NCBI GenBank assembly: GCA_029582265.1
Contig: CM055822.1
Span: 6,379,200-6,443,199, forward strand
Direction: 5' to 3'
DNA length: 64,000 nucleotides
Source of the DNA: Zoroaster sp. YZ-2022
Lineage: Eukaryota > Echinodermata > Asteroidea > Forcipulatida > Zoroasteridae
Positions within the stretch are counted from its first letter, which is position 1, and each line of letters opens with the position of its first letter. The position numbers were made by a program, and so were the translations under genes. Of this stretch, positions 44,401-52,802 are shown in pieces. The notes under the pieces were generated by a model. It did no database searches. It was given only the letters and a program-made list of their open reading frames with translations, and was not told where the DNA came from.

Positions 44401-47400
44401 TCAACGAACTAATCCTCCAGCATCCATTCATGGGATGATCCTCCAGCAGTCTACTTAAGCAGCAACATTTTCCAGAGTCCGGCATTCTCCTGAGGACGAT
44501 CAGAGCATACTGATCGAAACGTCCAGTTGTACCTCCAGTTCTTTTCAGAACTAATTACTACTCAATTGAGATTCCACATGGTGTCACCGCAATTAGTCTT
44601 ACGTATAGATGTTTTGAACATTTCCAACTTTTTTATTTTGGCATTTATATAATTTTCATATTTTCTTACTTTTTCAGGTACTTGCTCTTCAAACGCATGC
44701 AAGAATAATGGGGTATGCAGCGTGACACAAACGGGCAAACCATACTGCAAATGCTTAGAAGGATTCGAAGGCGAATACTGTCAAACTGTTTACAGTAAGT
44801 GTAGGCCTATACAAGTCATGGCTTAGAGAATATTCAATACACGTTTTAGGGAAAGTTGCGCATTGAGGTTGTTTCTCTTCTGAAATGGTAACCACGTGTA
44901 GACACAATGCCAAAGGCTATAGTGATGTTATTCGCGAAACAGTGAACACCCTTTTAAAATACAGTAAAATACTAAATAATTTACATCAATTTCTTAAATG
45001 ATTTTTCCATTTTTGACGTTTCTCCTAGACGGCATCTGTGCCGATGCCTCTCGGAATTTCTACAATCAGCGGTCGGGAGTGATAACATCCCCCAACTTCC
45101 CCGCTGTCTACCCCAACAACCAGGACTGCGCCTACTTCATTGGGGCTCCCGACGCCAAGAAAGTCGAGATCACCTTCCACTCGCTTGGTCTGCAGGAATC
45201 GCGCGACAATGTAACTATCGGGAACGGGCCAGCGGTGGACAATTCACGGAGTGTGTACTCGTACAGCTTGCCGTCTTATTCAGGGCCTAACGCTACACTG
45301 CCCGGTCCTGTGAATGTGATAGCGGACAGGACGTGGATCAATCTACAGACGGACACTGCCGATCAGAACACGGGCTTCAACATCAGCTGGAGGATAGGTA
45401 TTTAAAAATCCTTCTGTATGTCATTAATTAATATACTTCGACCGAAAAATAAAATCCCCAACCTCCAAAATTTCAAATACTGTATTATTAAAAAAGGATA
45501 TTTTGACCTGGATCTCGGGATATTGGCTTAAAAAGAAATAACTCCTTATATTTGATTTAATAATTACATTGTAAACAATTTCTGTATTTTTACAGAGAAA
45601 ATTTCACAGAAACAGGATGGTTTTTTTTTCCACAACACTTTAAATGTAAAAAATACATTTTTCTTGGATTTCAAATAACAAATTGCCTGTATTTTTAACA
45701 TATGGATGTAAAATTATTTTACAGATTTTTGTAAACTATAAAAGTAAATTGGGGCGTTATCTTAAAAAAAAAACCATCTGTATTTTTACATCAAAGTGTC
45801 TGGCGATGCTGCTGCCATCACTTTTGATGTAAATTTACAGAATTTTTTTTACAGTGTAGCCTAACAATAATAATACTGTAACAACAATAATAATAACTTA
45901 CATAACGCATGTATCCATCAAACTGGTGCTCAAGGCGCATTACATTATTATCCCTGCTCATCAGGCTCATAAATCATTCCTGAAACCATCTAAGCTCCGA
46001 GTGGAGAGTATACAGCTCAATTGCTGCCATTTCGGCGCATATGGGCTAATCAAATAGGCCTACAACAACCAACTCTGCCCTCACAGGTACCCATTTACCC
46101 CCTGGGTGGAGAGAAGCAATTATGGTGAAGTGTCGTGGTCAAGGACACAAGTACGGGATTCGAACCCACATTCTGACGACTCAGCCATCAGAACTCAAAT
46201 CCGATGCACTAAACCGCTCAACCATAGCACACCATACTACAGGCCCCTATAATTATACATGATACGATTCATTATCAAGATACAGATTATATAGGCCTAA
46301 TCAATAAGAGAGAAGTAGAAAATACGGTGGCAAAGTCCTATAAAGCCAGTCTGATCTTCGACACTCAGTTGACATTTCCTGGCTTTATTATCCCATAATT
46401 ATATCATCATGATCATTCGGAATTTGGGGCTTTTGGGCGCTCACATACTTTCTGATTTATACTTTTGACCTGATAAAGGAGTACGTGAGTCCTCCTAGTG
46501 TAGGTTTTCTCCCCACAAACTCATTTCCTCCTGAAAACGATGTTGAACTGTTAAACAAATCATTATTTGCAATGTATAACTTATCTGTCTTGCTTTTGCT
46601 TTATAGATGGCGACGAGTGTTTGCCAAAACCGTGCTTGCTTGGGGAAACGTGCACTGATCTCGAGTTCACCTATATGTGTAAAAGTCCAGTCAAATGTAA
46701 GTAAGCAAAATAATCCGTAAATATTTCAAATGTCATTCGAAATGTTAATGTAATTCGAATTTCATGGTATAGCTCATTTTAAATAACATCTCCAACTTTG
46801 TTGACGTCTAGAACATGTTGGCCGAATTCAGGTTAGCCTGTCTGGCCGCCTCATACCGAGCTCCCGTTTCTTCAGCAATCTCGCACACACACCCACACAC
46901 ACACACACCCCATCGTGAATCTCAAGACGTCTTAGGACCTCTATTGTTCTTCTAATGTTTGGACTCTTTTTGAAGCAATCTCCATTGGTTTTGTACACGC
47001 CGTTTTCCGAGGACAACGAAGAACAAAGAACCGCCGTCCGAGGACAAAACAACAACAACAACAACAACAACAAAACAAACAAACAAACAAACATCTTTCT
47101 TGATTATAATCTTGTTTAGAAGCAATTCTAAGTAATAATGTTATTACATAACATTGAATCTTTGAAATTTTTATGATTGATTTATTGCCCCAATCTTTCT
47201 TCAGTGACATGCTCGCCGAATCCCTGCCAGCAAAAAGGAGTCTGCGACCCGAAACCCGACGGTACTCCGTACTGTCAGTGTACGGTTGACTTCCAAGGCG
47301 ATTACTGCCAAACAGAAATCAGTAAGTCAAAGGAAATTGTTTTGTATCGTAAAAGTTCATCTATGGTACTTGGAATATGATTTTTTTAAAAGAAAGATCA

Positions 47401-48495
47401 TAAGGATGAAACTATGAGTACAACAGCTGGAACTCTTAACTTCAACAATTAATGTTAGTGTTTAAAGGGGAAGGTACAATAATGTTGGCAAAACTGCTTC
47501 TAAGAGTTTGCTTGCTCTCTTGAAATCAAGATATTAAACAGCCAATATTTGAATGTTTTAGCTTATAACGTGAAAATGCATTCAGATTTATTGTATTCAT
47601 TCGAATGTGGTATTTACGAAAAAGTATACTCTTTCCTTAATTTTATCTGGAAATTATTTCACATTTACTAAAACGACATCACTTCGGATAAAATAATTTC
47701 TAGTGGAGATTGATAACGTCATCAGCTCTACACTACATTAAATTCGACCATTGATTGGGTTATTTTTTTAATTACCAATCTTAGCCTTACCTCTAAGTTA
47801 ATATGTGTTTGTGAATAGCATATATATATAGCTCAATGGATGGTGAAGAAATAAGAAATAAGACTAAGGTAATGATAAAGCTACAGTGCCATAACCGGTG
47901 ATGTTCATTAACAATGCAATCTTTGCTAATTGTTTGTTTCGTTGTCTGTTCCAGTTTCCAGTTGTAATGATCGCAACAGGAACTTCTACGGTCAGAGACA
48001 GGGGGTCATAACATCCCCGGGCTTCCCCAATATGTACCCGAACAGCCAGGACTGCAGCTACTTCGTCGGGGTCCCAGACGCCAAGAAGGTAGAAATCACA
48101 ATACACTCTCTGACGCTGGAAGGCCAGGACGAGCTGACGATCGGCAACGGTTCCTTGGCAGATTACCGAGAGAACATCTTCGCGTACAATGAGGAAGTCA
48201 TTAACAGGACCGTTGTCCCAACGGGTCCATTTGAGATAACGGGAGACAGGGCGTGGTTGAACCTTTACACAGACGCCTTCAACGCACGGAATGGATTCAA
48301 CATCAGCTACAGAATAGGTACTGCATGATTTAAAAAAAAGAGACTGCAAATTGGAGAAATATTAAATATTAAATATTAAACTGAGCATATATTCTTATAC
48401 TTATCGAAACATTCACCCTGTAACCATTTGAGTACCAGCAACAGCAACAAAAACAAAAACAATAACAGCAACAACACCACTGACACACCACCACC

Positions 48496-48547
<52 letters not shown>

Positions 48548-51129
48548 CCAACATGTTTGTTTATATTGTAAACCGAGGACCTCCTATTGATCTCCTCGAT
48601 TGTCCCGACAACCGAGGACCATATTAGTCTCCATTGTGATAGCAACCGAGGCACTATTGTCCCTTTTGTTTTAACGGTCCTCGGTTTGAATATGTATATA
48701 CATACATGTGCCCTCAGACTTGTACTCCTATGTTAACAGTTCCACAAATCCACAGGCGATCCCTTCGATAATTTGCCCGTTGTTATCACTGTTTTCTTAA
48801 TATTATTTGTCCTATTTTAAATTTCAACTTTATTCACAGACGGTGACGAGTGCCTTAGCAATCCCTGCTTTTTGGGAGAGAAATGCGTCGACTTGGCGTA
48901 CAACTTTGCTTGCGAACGTAAGTTTCAATTTACACACCAATTAATATTAGGCATAAGATGTAAATAAATATATATTACTATTAGGCATAAGATGACTCAT
49001 GTGACAACATTCTTTTAACCTGCAATACAGCAAAAATGCTGAACAAAAATGCTGGTATTTAGTCCCATGAAACGAAGGGCTAGCAATATTACCAAAGTAA
49101 GTTATTAATAATTCATCATAGACCATGAAAAACCACAGCAACACTTCATACAAAAATGAATAACACCACATGCCACCATTGTTACAGTTTTTTTGATAAT
49201 CAACATGTTCACTGATTTCACAAATTTCAGTGATCGGAGTTCCAGTTACAACACCTGTGTCCACTGACCCTCCTGCCCCTGTTACTGACACACCTGCAAC
49301 CACAAAGACAACCACAACAACAAAGGCTCCAGCACCGAAGGGAGACTCTTCTTCTTCTTCTTCAGAGGAAAGTGGTGAATCTAGGGTTGATGGTGCAGCT
49401 CTTGGTGGTGATAACCAAGGTGGTGATAACCAAGGTGGTGATAACGAAGAGGAAGAGGAAGAGGAAGAGGAGGATGGTAAGAAACGCATGTAGTTTACAG
49501 CTATTATTCACACCGTGCATGAGCTGTTGAGGGCACATGTTGTTAGACCACTGTGGGCGAAAGGGCAGCTATAGCGCGTCGCGTTTGGCGTATTTCTCCA
49601 GTGATCATTGGCCGGTAAAAGTACACGCGCGCTTAGTGTGGAGTGCCATGGTCGAGCAGTTTAGTGCATGGGATTTGTGTTCTGATGGCTGAGACGTCAG
49701 AATGTGGGTTCCAATCCCAACCGCTACCATGGTGCTTGTGTCCTTGAGCAAGACACTTTACCATAATTGCTTCTCTTCACCCAGGGGTAAATGGGTACCT
49801 GTCCAACCAGAGTTGGTTGTTGTGATTGACTAGCCCTATATGCGCTGTAATGGCAGCAATTGAGCTGTATACTCCCCAGGGAGCTGAGATGGTTTCAGGA
49901 ATGATTTATGAGCCTGATGAGCAGGGGTAATAATATAATGCGCCTTGAGCACCAGTTTGGTGGATACGTGCGCTATATAAGTTCACATTATTATTATTAG
50001 TACCATAACATACGCACATAAAGTGTACGCACAACGCTCACACGACGTAAAAGTGGCTATCATTAAGACACTAGGTGCAAGTTCACCGCTAGAGGGCTAC
50101 GATGTGCACTGAGCGGATACACACTACTGGCACGAGTGCGGCTGTAAGCCAGGCACTTCGTGTATGACGTCACCAAGTGCAGGCTCATCACATGAGGCCC
50201 ATTTACGAATTCTCAATTCGTCAAAAAATGACATCATTTTGTAATATTTACACTAGTTGTCACAGCTATAATTCAATTAGCCGACGCGCTAATTGTCGCG
50301 CCAAAATTAAACACAATCAAAATGGAGTGGATCCCCAGCTGTTTCCAAGAGAGGAAACACAAAGGAAACTATATTTTTGGCTTGGCAAATGGGTTCTCAA
50401 CTGGGCGCCGCGCAATACCAGATCAAACACAGTGACGTCAGACACGAAGTGCCTGGCTTATAGCCGCACTCCTATAACTGGCACTTGGCAAAACTGCTCA
50501 GTTCTAAAAGTATCTTTATTACGTCGTGTTGTTATAAAGGAAATAACAAAAATGCATTCAGATTTTTCATATTCATTCTAACGTTGATTTCTTTCCCCCG
50601 TATTAAGGAAAATGAAATCACTGTTTTACTAATTTTACTAAAATGATATGCAGTAGGCCAACCTCAGACAGACAGATTTCATTAAATGTTTGATACCATC
50701 ATCAACTGTACACCAAGTAACACGTAAAACTGTTATCTTCTGGCCGTTAAATTTGCAAGGAGAATACATAGTCACAATAACAGAAACATTTGTTGTTTTT
50801 CAAAAACAATGTTTTGTTTTTGCTTTAATCGATGTGAGTCAGCTGTCAGGCATCGCAGATGATCGGTAAATCGAACCCGCGGTTACTTTAATAACCTAAC
50901 CGCCGAGTTTTCCTGATGATTGTATCTCTACGTAATGATCATCAAAAATTTTCACCGATGCACACAAAAAATGTCAACAAATAAACGTAATTCCTCACAC
51001 ATCATTCATTAATGTTCTGTGTATATTTCTTTTGATTTAGGCGGAACTGTTCCAACTCGACGTCCAAGGAAGTACAGGAGAAACAATCAACGTCGAAATC
51101 GAAATAGAAGAATTCGCAATCGTGATTAA
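38836..51129 (+). CDS. Secreted EGF/CUB modular protein with acidic and basic tail (complete, 12 exons)
   Basis: Joining 38836-38896, 41781-41900, 42045-42401, 43026-43115, 44678-44794, 45029-45397, 46607-46696, 47205-47321, 47955-48317, 48840-48917, 49231-49476 and 51041-51129 gives 2097 nt, i.e. 698 residues plus stop. All eleven introns are phase 1 with GT-AG ends. Layout: signal peptide (1-20); then three copies of [six-Cys EGF, CUB, four-Cys half-EGF] covering 21-209, 210-401 and 402-587; a Thr/Pro then Ser, Gly-Asp-Asn and Glu-rich segment (588-669); and an Arg/Asn-rich tail (670-698). Each CUB has only the first cysteine pair and ends in a conserved NIS glycosylation sequon. CUB and EGF modules mediate extracellular protein contacts; the role here is unknown. 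No protease, lectin or membrane segment is seen, so an extracellular-matrix or secreted binding protein is the best inference. Confidence 0.9.
39365..39545. mobile_element. GGTGTTA-type MITE copies, EGF/CUB intron 1
   Basis: CACTGCAAAAAACGACC to CACCGGTTTTTGCAGGG (39369-39467) forms one copy; ACTGTGGTGTTGAAATAACA (39500 on) starts a second, incomplete one. Confidence 0.5.
39652..39868. mobile_element. Foldback element with AAAGTTTTCAACATTTT ends
   Basis: TCCAAAGTTTTCAACATTTT at 39652 and AAAATGTTGAAAACTTTGGA near 39845 are inverse copies. It contains two C-rich runs and CGTACGAC/GTCGTAC words. Confidence 0.55.
40030..40440. mobile_element. hAT-like MITE (GGATACCCG type), EGF/CUB intron 1
   Basis: The left end is GACTGTGCCTGGTATCC with CGGATACCCGACCGAAA, and the right end, inverted, is AAGGCTGTGGTTTTTCGGTT with GGGAACCGAATACCCG. 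A (G)TAATA repeat flanks it. Confidence 0.55.
41124..41355. mobile_element. Tc1/mariner-type MITE in EGF/CUB intron 1
   Basis: The ends TACATAACAGCAAAAGAAAC continue GTCACCCC and are matched by the inverted right end GGGGTGACGTTTCTTTTGCT. TA is present at both ends. It borders the (AT)n run at 41356. Confidence 0.75.
41356..41443. repeat. (AT)n microsatellite
   Basis: About 44 AT units follow the MITE end directly. The peptide frames across it (YIYIYI) are not coding. Confidence 0.95.
41781..41900 (+). CDS. EGF/CUB gene exon 2: EGF domain 1
   Basis: The exon runs from ATCTAG|ATAACT to TCCA|GTAAGT and carries six cysteines in EGF spacing (CFPINPCRNDGTC, then FCQC and DFCE). It is one phase-1 symmetric module. 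Confidence 0.9.
42045..42401 (+). CDS. EGF/CUB gene exon 3: CUB domain 1
   Basis: The exon encodes TGLCTDPIRNFYGEKQGIVT, then FPNVYPNSQNCPYFIG and NRGFNISYRIG. G-x-I-T-S-x-x-F-P-x-x-Y-P-x-x-x-x-C is the CUB signature. Only two cysteines are present; the second CUB disulfide pair is missing. The exon runs from TTTCAG|CTGGAT to ATAG|GTTGGT. Confidence 0.92.
43026..43115 (+). CDS. EGF/CUB gene exon 4: half-EGF module 1
   Basis: The exon encodes DGDECLPNPCLQEETCIDLE and ends YSYTC. It begins like a calcium-binding EGF (D-x-D-E-C) but stops after four cysteines. The exon runs from TTCACAG|ACGGGG to AAAGG|GTAAAG. Confidence 0.88.
43184..43530. repeat. Interspersed repeat R3, copy 3 (EGF/CUB intron 4)
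   Basis: It shares TATTATCAGATTATCAAAT, TTATTTCGTCTGAAGTGCT, CATTTTGTAAAACATAAAAA and ATATTTCTTGAAAACTAAA with copies 1 and 2. Confidence 0.55.
43839..43880 (-). ncRNA. Hammerhead-ribozyme-like motif, copy 1 (Penelope-like end)
   Basis: Read on the minus strand: CTC, CTGAGGA, C, then GATCAG / AGCATA / CTGATC hairpin, then GAAAC, GTC and GAG. This follows the CUGANGA - stem II - GAAAC - GUC order of small type I hammerheads, which are known in Penelope-like elements. A spare C after CTGAGGA and a three-pair stem I make activity doubtful. Confidence 0.45.
44485..44526 (+). ncRNA. Hammerhead-ribozyme-like motif, copy 2
   Basis: This is the same arrangement as copy 1, on the plus strand in the other arm. 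Here the bases after GTC read CAG rather than GAG, which breaks the short stem I. It is probably inactive. Confidence 0.4.
44678..44794 (+). CDS. EGF/CUB gene exon 5: EGF domain 2
   Basis: The exon encodes a six-Cys EGF, TCSSNACKNNGVC, then KPYCKCLEGFEGEYC. It runs from TTTTCAG|GTACTT to TACA|GTAAGT, phase 1 at both ends. Confidence 0.9.
45029..45397 (+). CDS. EGF/CUB gene exon 6: CUB domain 2
   Basis: The exon encodes NGICADASRNFYNQRSGVIT, then SPNFPAVYPNNQDCAYFIG and NTGFNISWRIG. It has extra sequons (DNVTIG, PNATLP). It runs from TCCTAG|ACGGCA to ATAG|GTATTT. Confidence 0.92.
45555..45862. mobile_element. MITE with CACTGTAAAAA-type ends (EGF/CUB intron 6)
   Basis: The left end ACATTGTAAACAATTTCTGT and right end, inverted, ACACTGTAAAAAAAATTCTG are matched; the interior repeats CTGTATTTTTACA words. 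Confidence 0.5.
45873..46228 (-). mobile_element. tRNA-derived SINE, full length, minus strand, EGF/CUB intron 6
   Basis: This is the reverse-complement copy of the long SINE. The (ATT)n tail is at the low end, then the GCGCCTTGAGCACCAG tail, the CTGTATACTC body and a tRNA-like head near 46140-46228 with GGGTTCGAATCCCG. Confidence 0.78.
46607..46696 (+). CDS. EGF/CUB gene exon 7: half-EGF module 2
   Basis: The exon encodes DGDECLPKPCLLGETCTDLE and ends FTYMCKSPVK. It has the same length (90 nt) and four-Cys layout as exon 4. It runs from TTTATAG|ATGGCG to AAAT|GTAAGT. Confidence 0.88.
46880..47092. repeat. CA and CAA simple repeats (EGF/CUB intron 7)
   Basis: (CA)n near 46887-46910 and (CAA)n then (CAAA)n near 47049-47092. 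They produce the Cys- and Leu-rich spurious frames on the minus strand. Confidence 0.9.
47205..47321 (+). CDS. EGF/CUB gene exon 8: EGF domain 3
   Basis: The exon encodes LTCSPNPCQQKGVCDPKPDG, then YCQCTVDFQGDYCQ. It runs from TTCTTCAG|TGACAT to ATCA|GTAAGT and has the same length (117 nt) as exon 5. Confidence 0.9.
47462..47560. repeat. Interspersed repeat fragment (GGTACAATATTGG type)
   Basis: TTTAAAGGGGAAGGTACAAT, GGCAAAACTGCTTCTAAGAG and CTCTTGAAATCAAGATAT match, partly inverted, the pieces at 5690-5765 and 38085-38160. Confidence 0.45.
47955..48317 (+). CDS. EGF/CUB gene exon 9: CUB domain 3
   Basis: The exon encodes ISSCNDRNRNFYGQRQGVIT, then SPGFPNMYPNSQDCSYFVG and RNGFNISYRIG. It runs from TTCCAG|TTTCCA to ATAG|GTACTG. 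Confidence 0.92.
48570..48692. mobile_element. Short foldback with AACCGAGGACC ends (EGF/CUB intron 9)
   Basis: AAACCGAGGACC at the left is inverted as GGTCCTCGGTTT at the right; the core repeats ACCGAGG. Directly upstream (48440-48552) is an ACC/AAC trinucleotide tract. Confidence 0.5.
48840..48917 (+). CDS. EGF/CUB gene exon 10: half-EGF module 3
   Basis: The exon encodes DGDECLSNPCFLGEKCVDLA and ends YNFACE. It is the third four-Cys half-EGF and is 12 nt shorter than the other two. It runs from TTCACAG|ACGGTG to GAAC|GTAAGT. Confidence 0.87.
49231..49476 (+). CDS. EGF/CUB gene exon 11: Thr/Ser/Asp/Glu-rich segment
   Basis: This low-complexity coding exon carries a Thr/Pro/Lys mucin-like run, a (TCT)n-encoded Ser run, three GGDN repeats and a run of nine Glu. 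It runs from TTTCAG|TGATCG to GATG|GTAAGA. Phase conservation and splicing to a matching final exon argue that it is coding despite its simplicity. Confidence 0.82.
49638..49999 (+). mobile_element. tRNA-derived SINE, full length, in EGF/CUB intron 11
   Basis: The head GTGGAGTGCCATGGTCGAGC, B-box-like GTGGGTTCCAATCCC, body CTGTATACTCCCCAGGGAGC and tail GCGCCTTGAGCACCAGTTTG with GTGCGCTATATAAG and (ATT)n make this the most complete copy of the long variant. Confidence 0.8.
50134..50471. mobile_element. MITE with about 40-bp inverted ends (EGF/CUB intron 11)
   Basis: GAGTGCGGCTGTAAGCCAGG continues CACTTCGTGTATGACGTCAC on the left and is matched inverted on the right with about two mismatches. 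There is no coding sequence inside. Confidence 0.7.
51041..51129 (+). CDS. EGF/CUB gene exon 12: Arg/Asn-rich basic tail and stop
   Basis: The exon encodes GGTVPTRRPRKYRRNNQRRN followed by nine more residues rich in Arg and Asn, then TAA. The acceptor is TGATTTAG|GCGGAA. This strongly basic end directly follows the Glu run of exon 11. Confidence 0.82.
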
Positions 51130-51685
51130 ATCATGAGTGTGTTCAGCAGGCAAAGAGTCCATCCATCCGGACGCTTGTCCAACCCACGGCCGCTCATTCC
51201 GTATCCAGGACATACATGTACATATTTAATGACCAACATGTAGCCATTTTATTTATCCTTCTGTACAAACACATCTGTGTCCAAACAGACATATGTTGCT
51301 CGATATGCGTCAGAGTGCACCCCCCTCCCATTGTGTCTTCATTGTGTTCCAGGAATCTTAGGAATTCTTTAGAGGATTTCTGGGGAGAGGTCTGTTACAA
51401 CAGTGTGTTAGTGTATAGGGACATTTGGGGGCAGGCACTCTGCCGCGTATCGAGCATGGTGTACAAACAGACGCGTGCATGGAAATAGCATGGTACCAGC
51501 ATGGAACCTTTGATGTTATAAGATTTGATGTTATAGGAACCTGATAAAGTTGGATCTTGTAGCATGATAAAGGCCAATAGGGGCAGGTAGTGGGCCGCGA
51601 TATTTATTTCTGCATTATTTCCATTATCTTATGTAAGCTGTTTTAAAAAGGTACTTGTACAATTGATTCACCAAAGTTTTTGAAT

Positions 51686-51745
51686 GGCTTGGTAGCACTG
51701 TGGTTAGAATTCTCGTGTGAAAGGTACCGAGTCCGAATCCACATT
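51686..51745 (+). repeat. tRNA-like SINE head fragment
   Basis: TTGGTAGCACTGTGGTTAGA resembles an A box and GAGTCCGAATCCAC a B box at tRNA-like spacing. It cannot fold as a complete tRNA, so a SINE relic is more likely. Confidence 0.3.
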
Positions 51746-52058
51746 AATTCAATTAATTTAGAAGCAATGTCTGTATATATAATAGTCAATTCATGGCTTT
51801 GGAGGAAAACAAATTGTCGAAGTCAAAGTTGCAGCTACAGAAAACAAAATATCGCCGACCCACAATAATTTGAAACCCGTCACTTTCGACCGAAATAATA
51901 AACAGTATTATTTTCAATGGTAGCCTATACCGTCAACGTGAGGACCATGTATTGTCGTCAATAATCACTCCGACATGATAACTATGATGCCCAATCATTT
52001 GTCTATATAGGCCTAGGCCTACCTGCTGTGAAATTTTCATCGATCTTGGTTCCCCTGA

Positions 52059-52802
52059 TTCTGTTTTAAAATAAAGGCAGCAAATTATCGATTTTGTTTT
52101 AAATTAAAGGCAGTAAACTATCGATTTTGGTTTAAATTAAAGCAGCAAAGTATCGATTTTGTTTTAAATTAAGGCAGCAAAGTATCGATTTTGTTTTAAA
52201 TTAAGGCAGCAAAGTATCGATTTTGTTTTAAAATAAAGGCAGAAAAATATCGATTTTGGTTTAAATTAAGTCAGCAAAGTATTGATTTTGTTTTAAATTA
52301 AGGCAGCAAAGTATCGATTTTGTTTTAAAATAAAGGCAGCAAAGTATCGATTTTGTTTTAAATTAAAGGCAGCAAAGTATCGATTTTGTTTTAAAATAAA
52401 GGCAGCAAAGTATCGATTTTGTTTTAAAATAAAGGCAGCAAAGTATCGATTTTGTTTTAAATTAAGGCAGCAAAGTATCGATTTTGTTTTAAAATAAAGG
52501 TAGCAAAGTATCGATTTTGTTTTAAAATAAAGGCAGTAAAGTATCGATTTTGTTTTAAATTAAAGGCAGCAAAGTATTGATTTTGTTTTAAAATAAAGGC
52601 AGCAAAGTATCGATTTTGTTTTAAATTAAGGCAGCTAAGTATCGATTTTGTTTTAAAATAAAGGCAGCAAAGTATTGATTTTGTTTTAAATTAAGGCAGC
52701 AAAGTATCGATTTTGGTTTATATTAAGGCAGCAAAGTATCGATTTTGTTTTAAAATAAAGGCAGCAAACTATCGATTTTGGTTTAAATTAAGGCAGCTAA
52801 GT
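52059..52802. repeat. 32-bp tandem array downstream of the EGF/CUB gene
   Basis: About 23 units of GCAGCAAAGTATCGATTTTG TTTTAAATTAAG occur. Many units read AAAATAAAG, adding an AATAAA hexamer, and nearly every unit contains TATCGAT. It starts 930 bp after the stop codon. Confidence 0.93.

Larger units (their letters stand above)
43763..44602. mobile_element. Head-to-head pair of Penelope-like retroelement 3' ends
   Basis: Arms 43763-43960 and about 44408-44602 are inverted copies of each other. Between them, plus-strand HDTVPQDIGFFISDIWRPIL (44157 on) and the matching minus-strand RRIREAIEIVKHDTVPQDIG (about 44090 down) resemble the extreme C-terminus of Penelope-like elements after the GIY-YIG nuclease. 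Each reading is followed outward by the same non-coding end, so two truncated 3' ends point away from each other. The pair sits in intron 4 of the EGF/CUB gene. The middle has a short (TGCCATGCGTCACTG)n expansion at 44083-44165. Confidence 0.6.

Noticed and set aside
46828..47210. Cys/Leu-rich frames on the minus strand
   Set aside because: They are produced by CA and CAA simple repeats inside intron 7.
47864..48349. 161-codon frame on the minus strand
   Set aside because: It is antisense to CUB exon 9, which has clear family motifs and splice sites on the plus strand.
48947..49489. 180-codon frame on the minus strand with Ser and Pro runs
   Set aside because: It is antisense to EGF/CUB exon 11; it mirrors the GAA/TCT codon runs and has no splice or family support.
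50865..50930. Possible minus-strand tRNA-like sequence near GCGGGTTCGATTTACC
   Set aside because: Only a B-box-like stretch is convincing; no acceptor stem pairing could be made.
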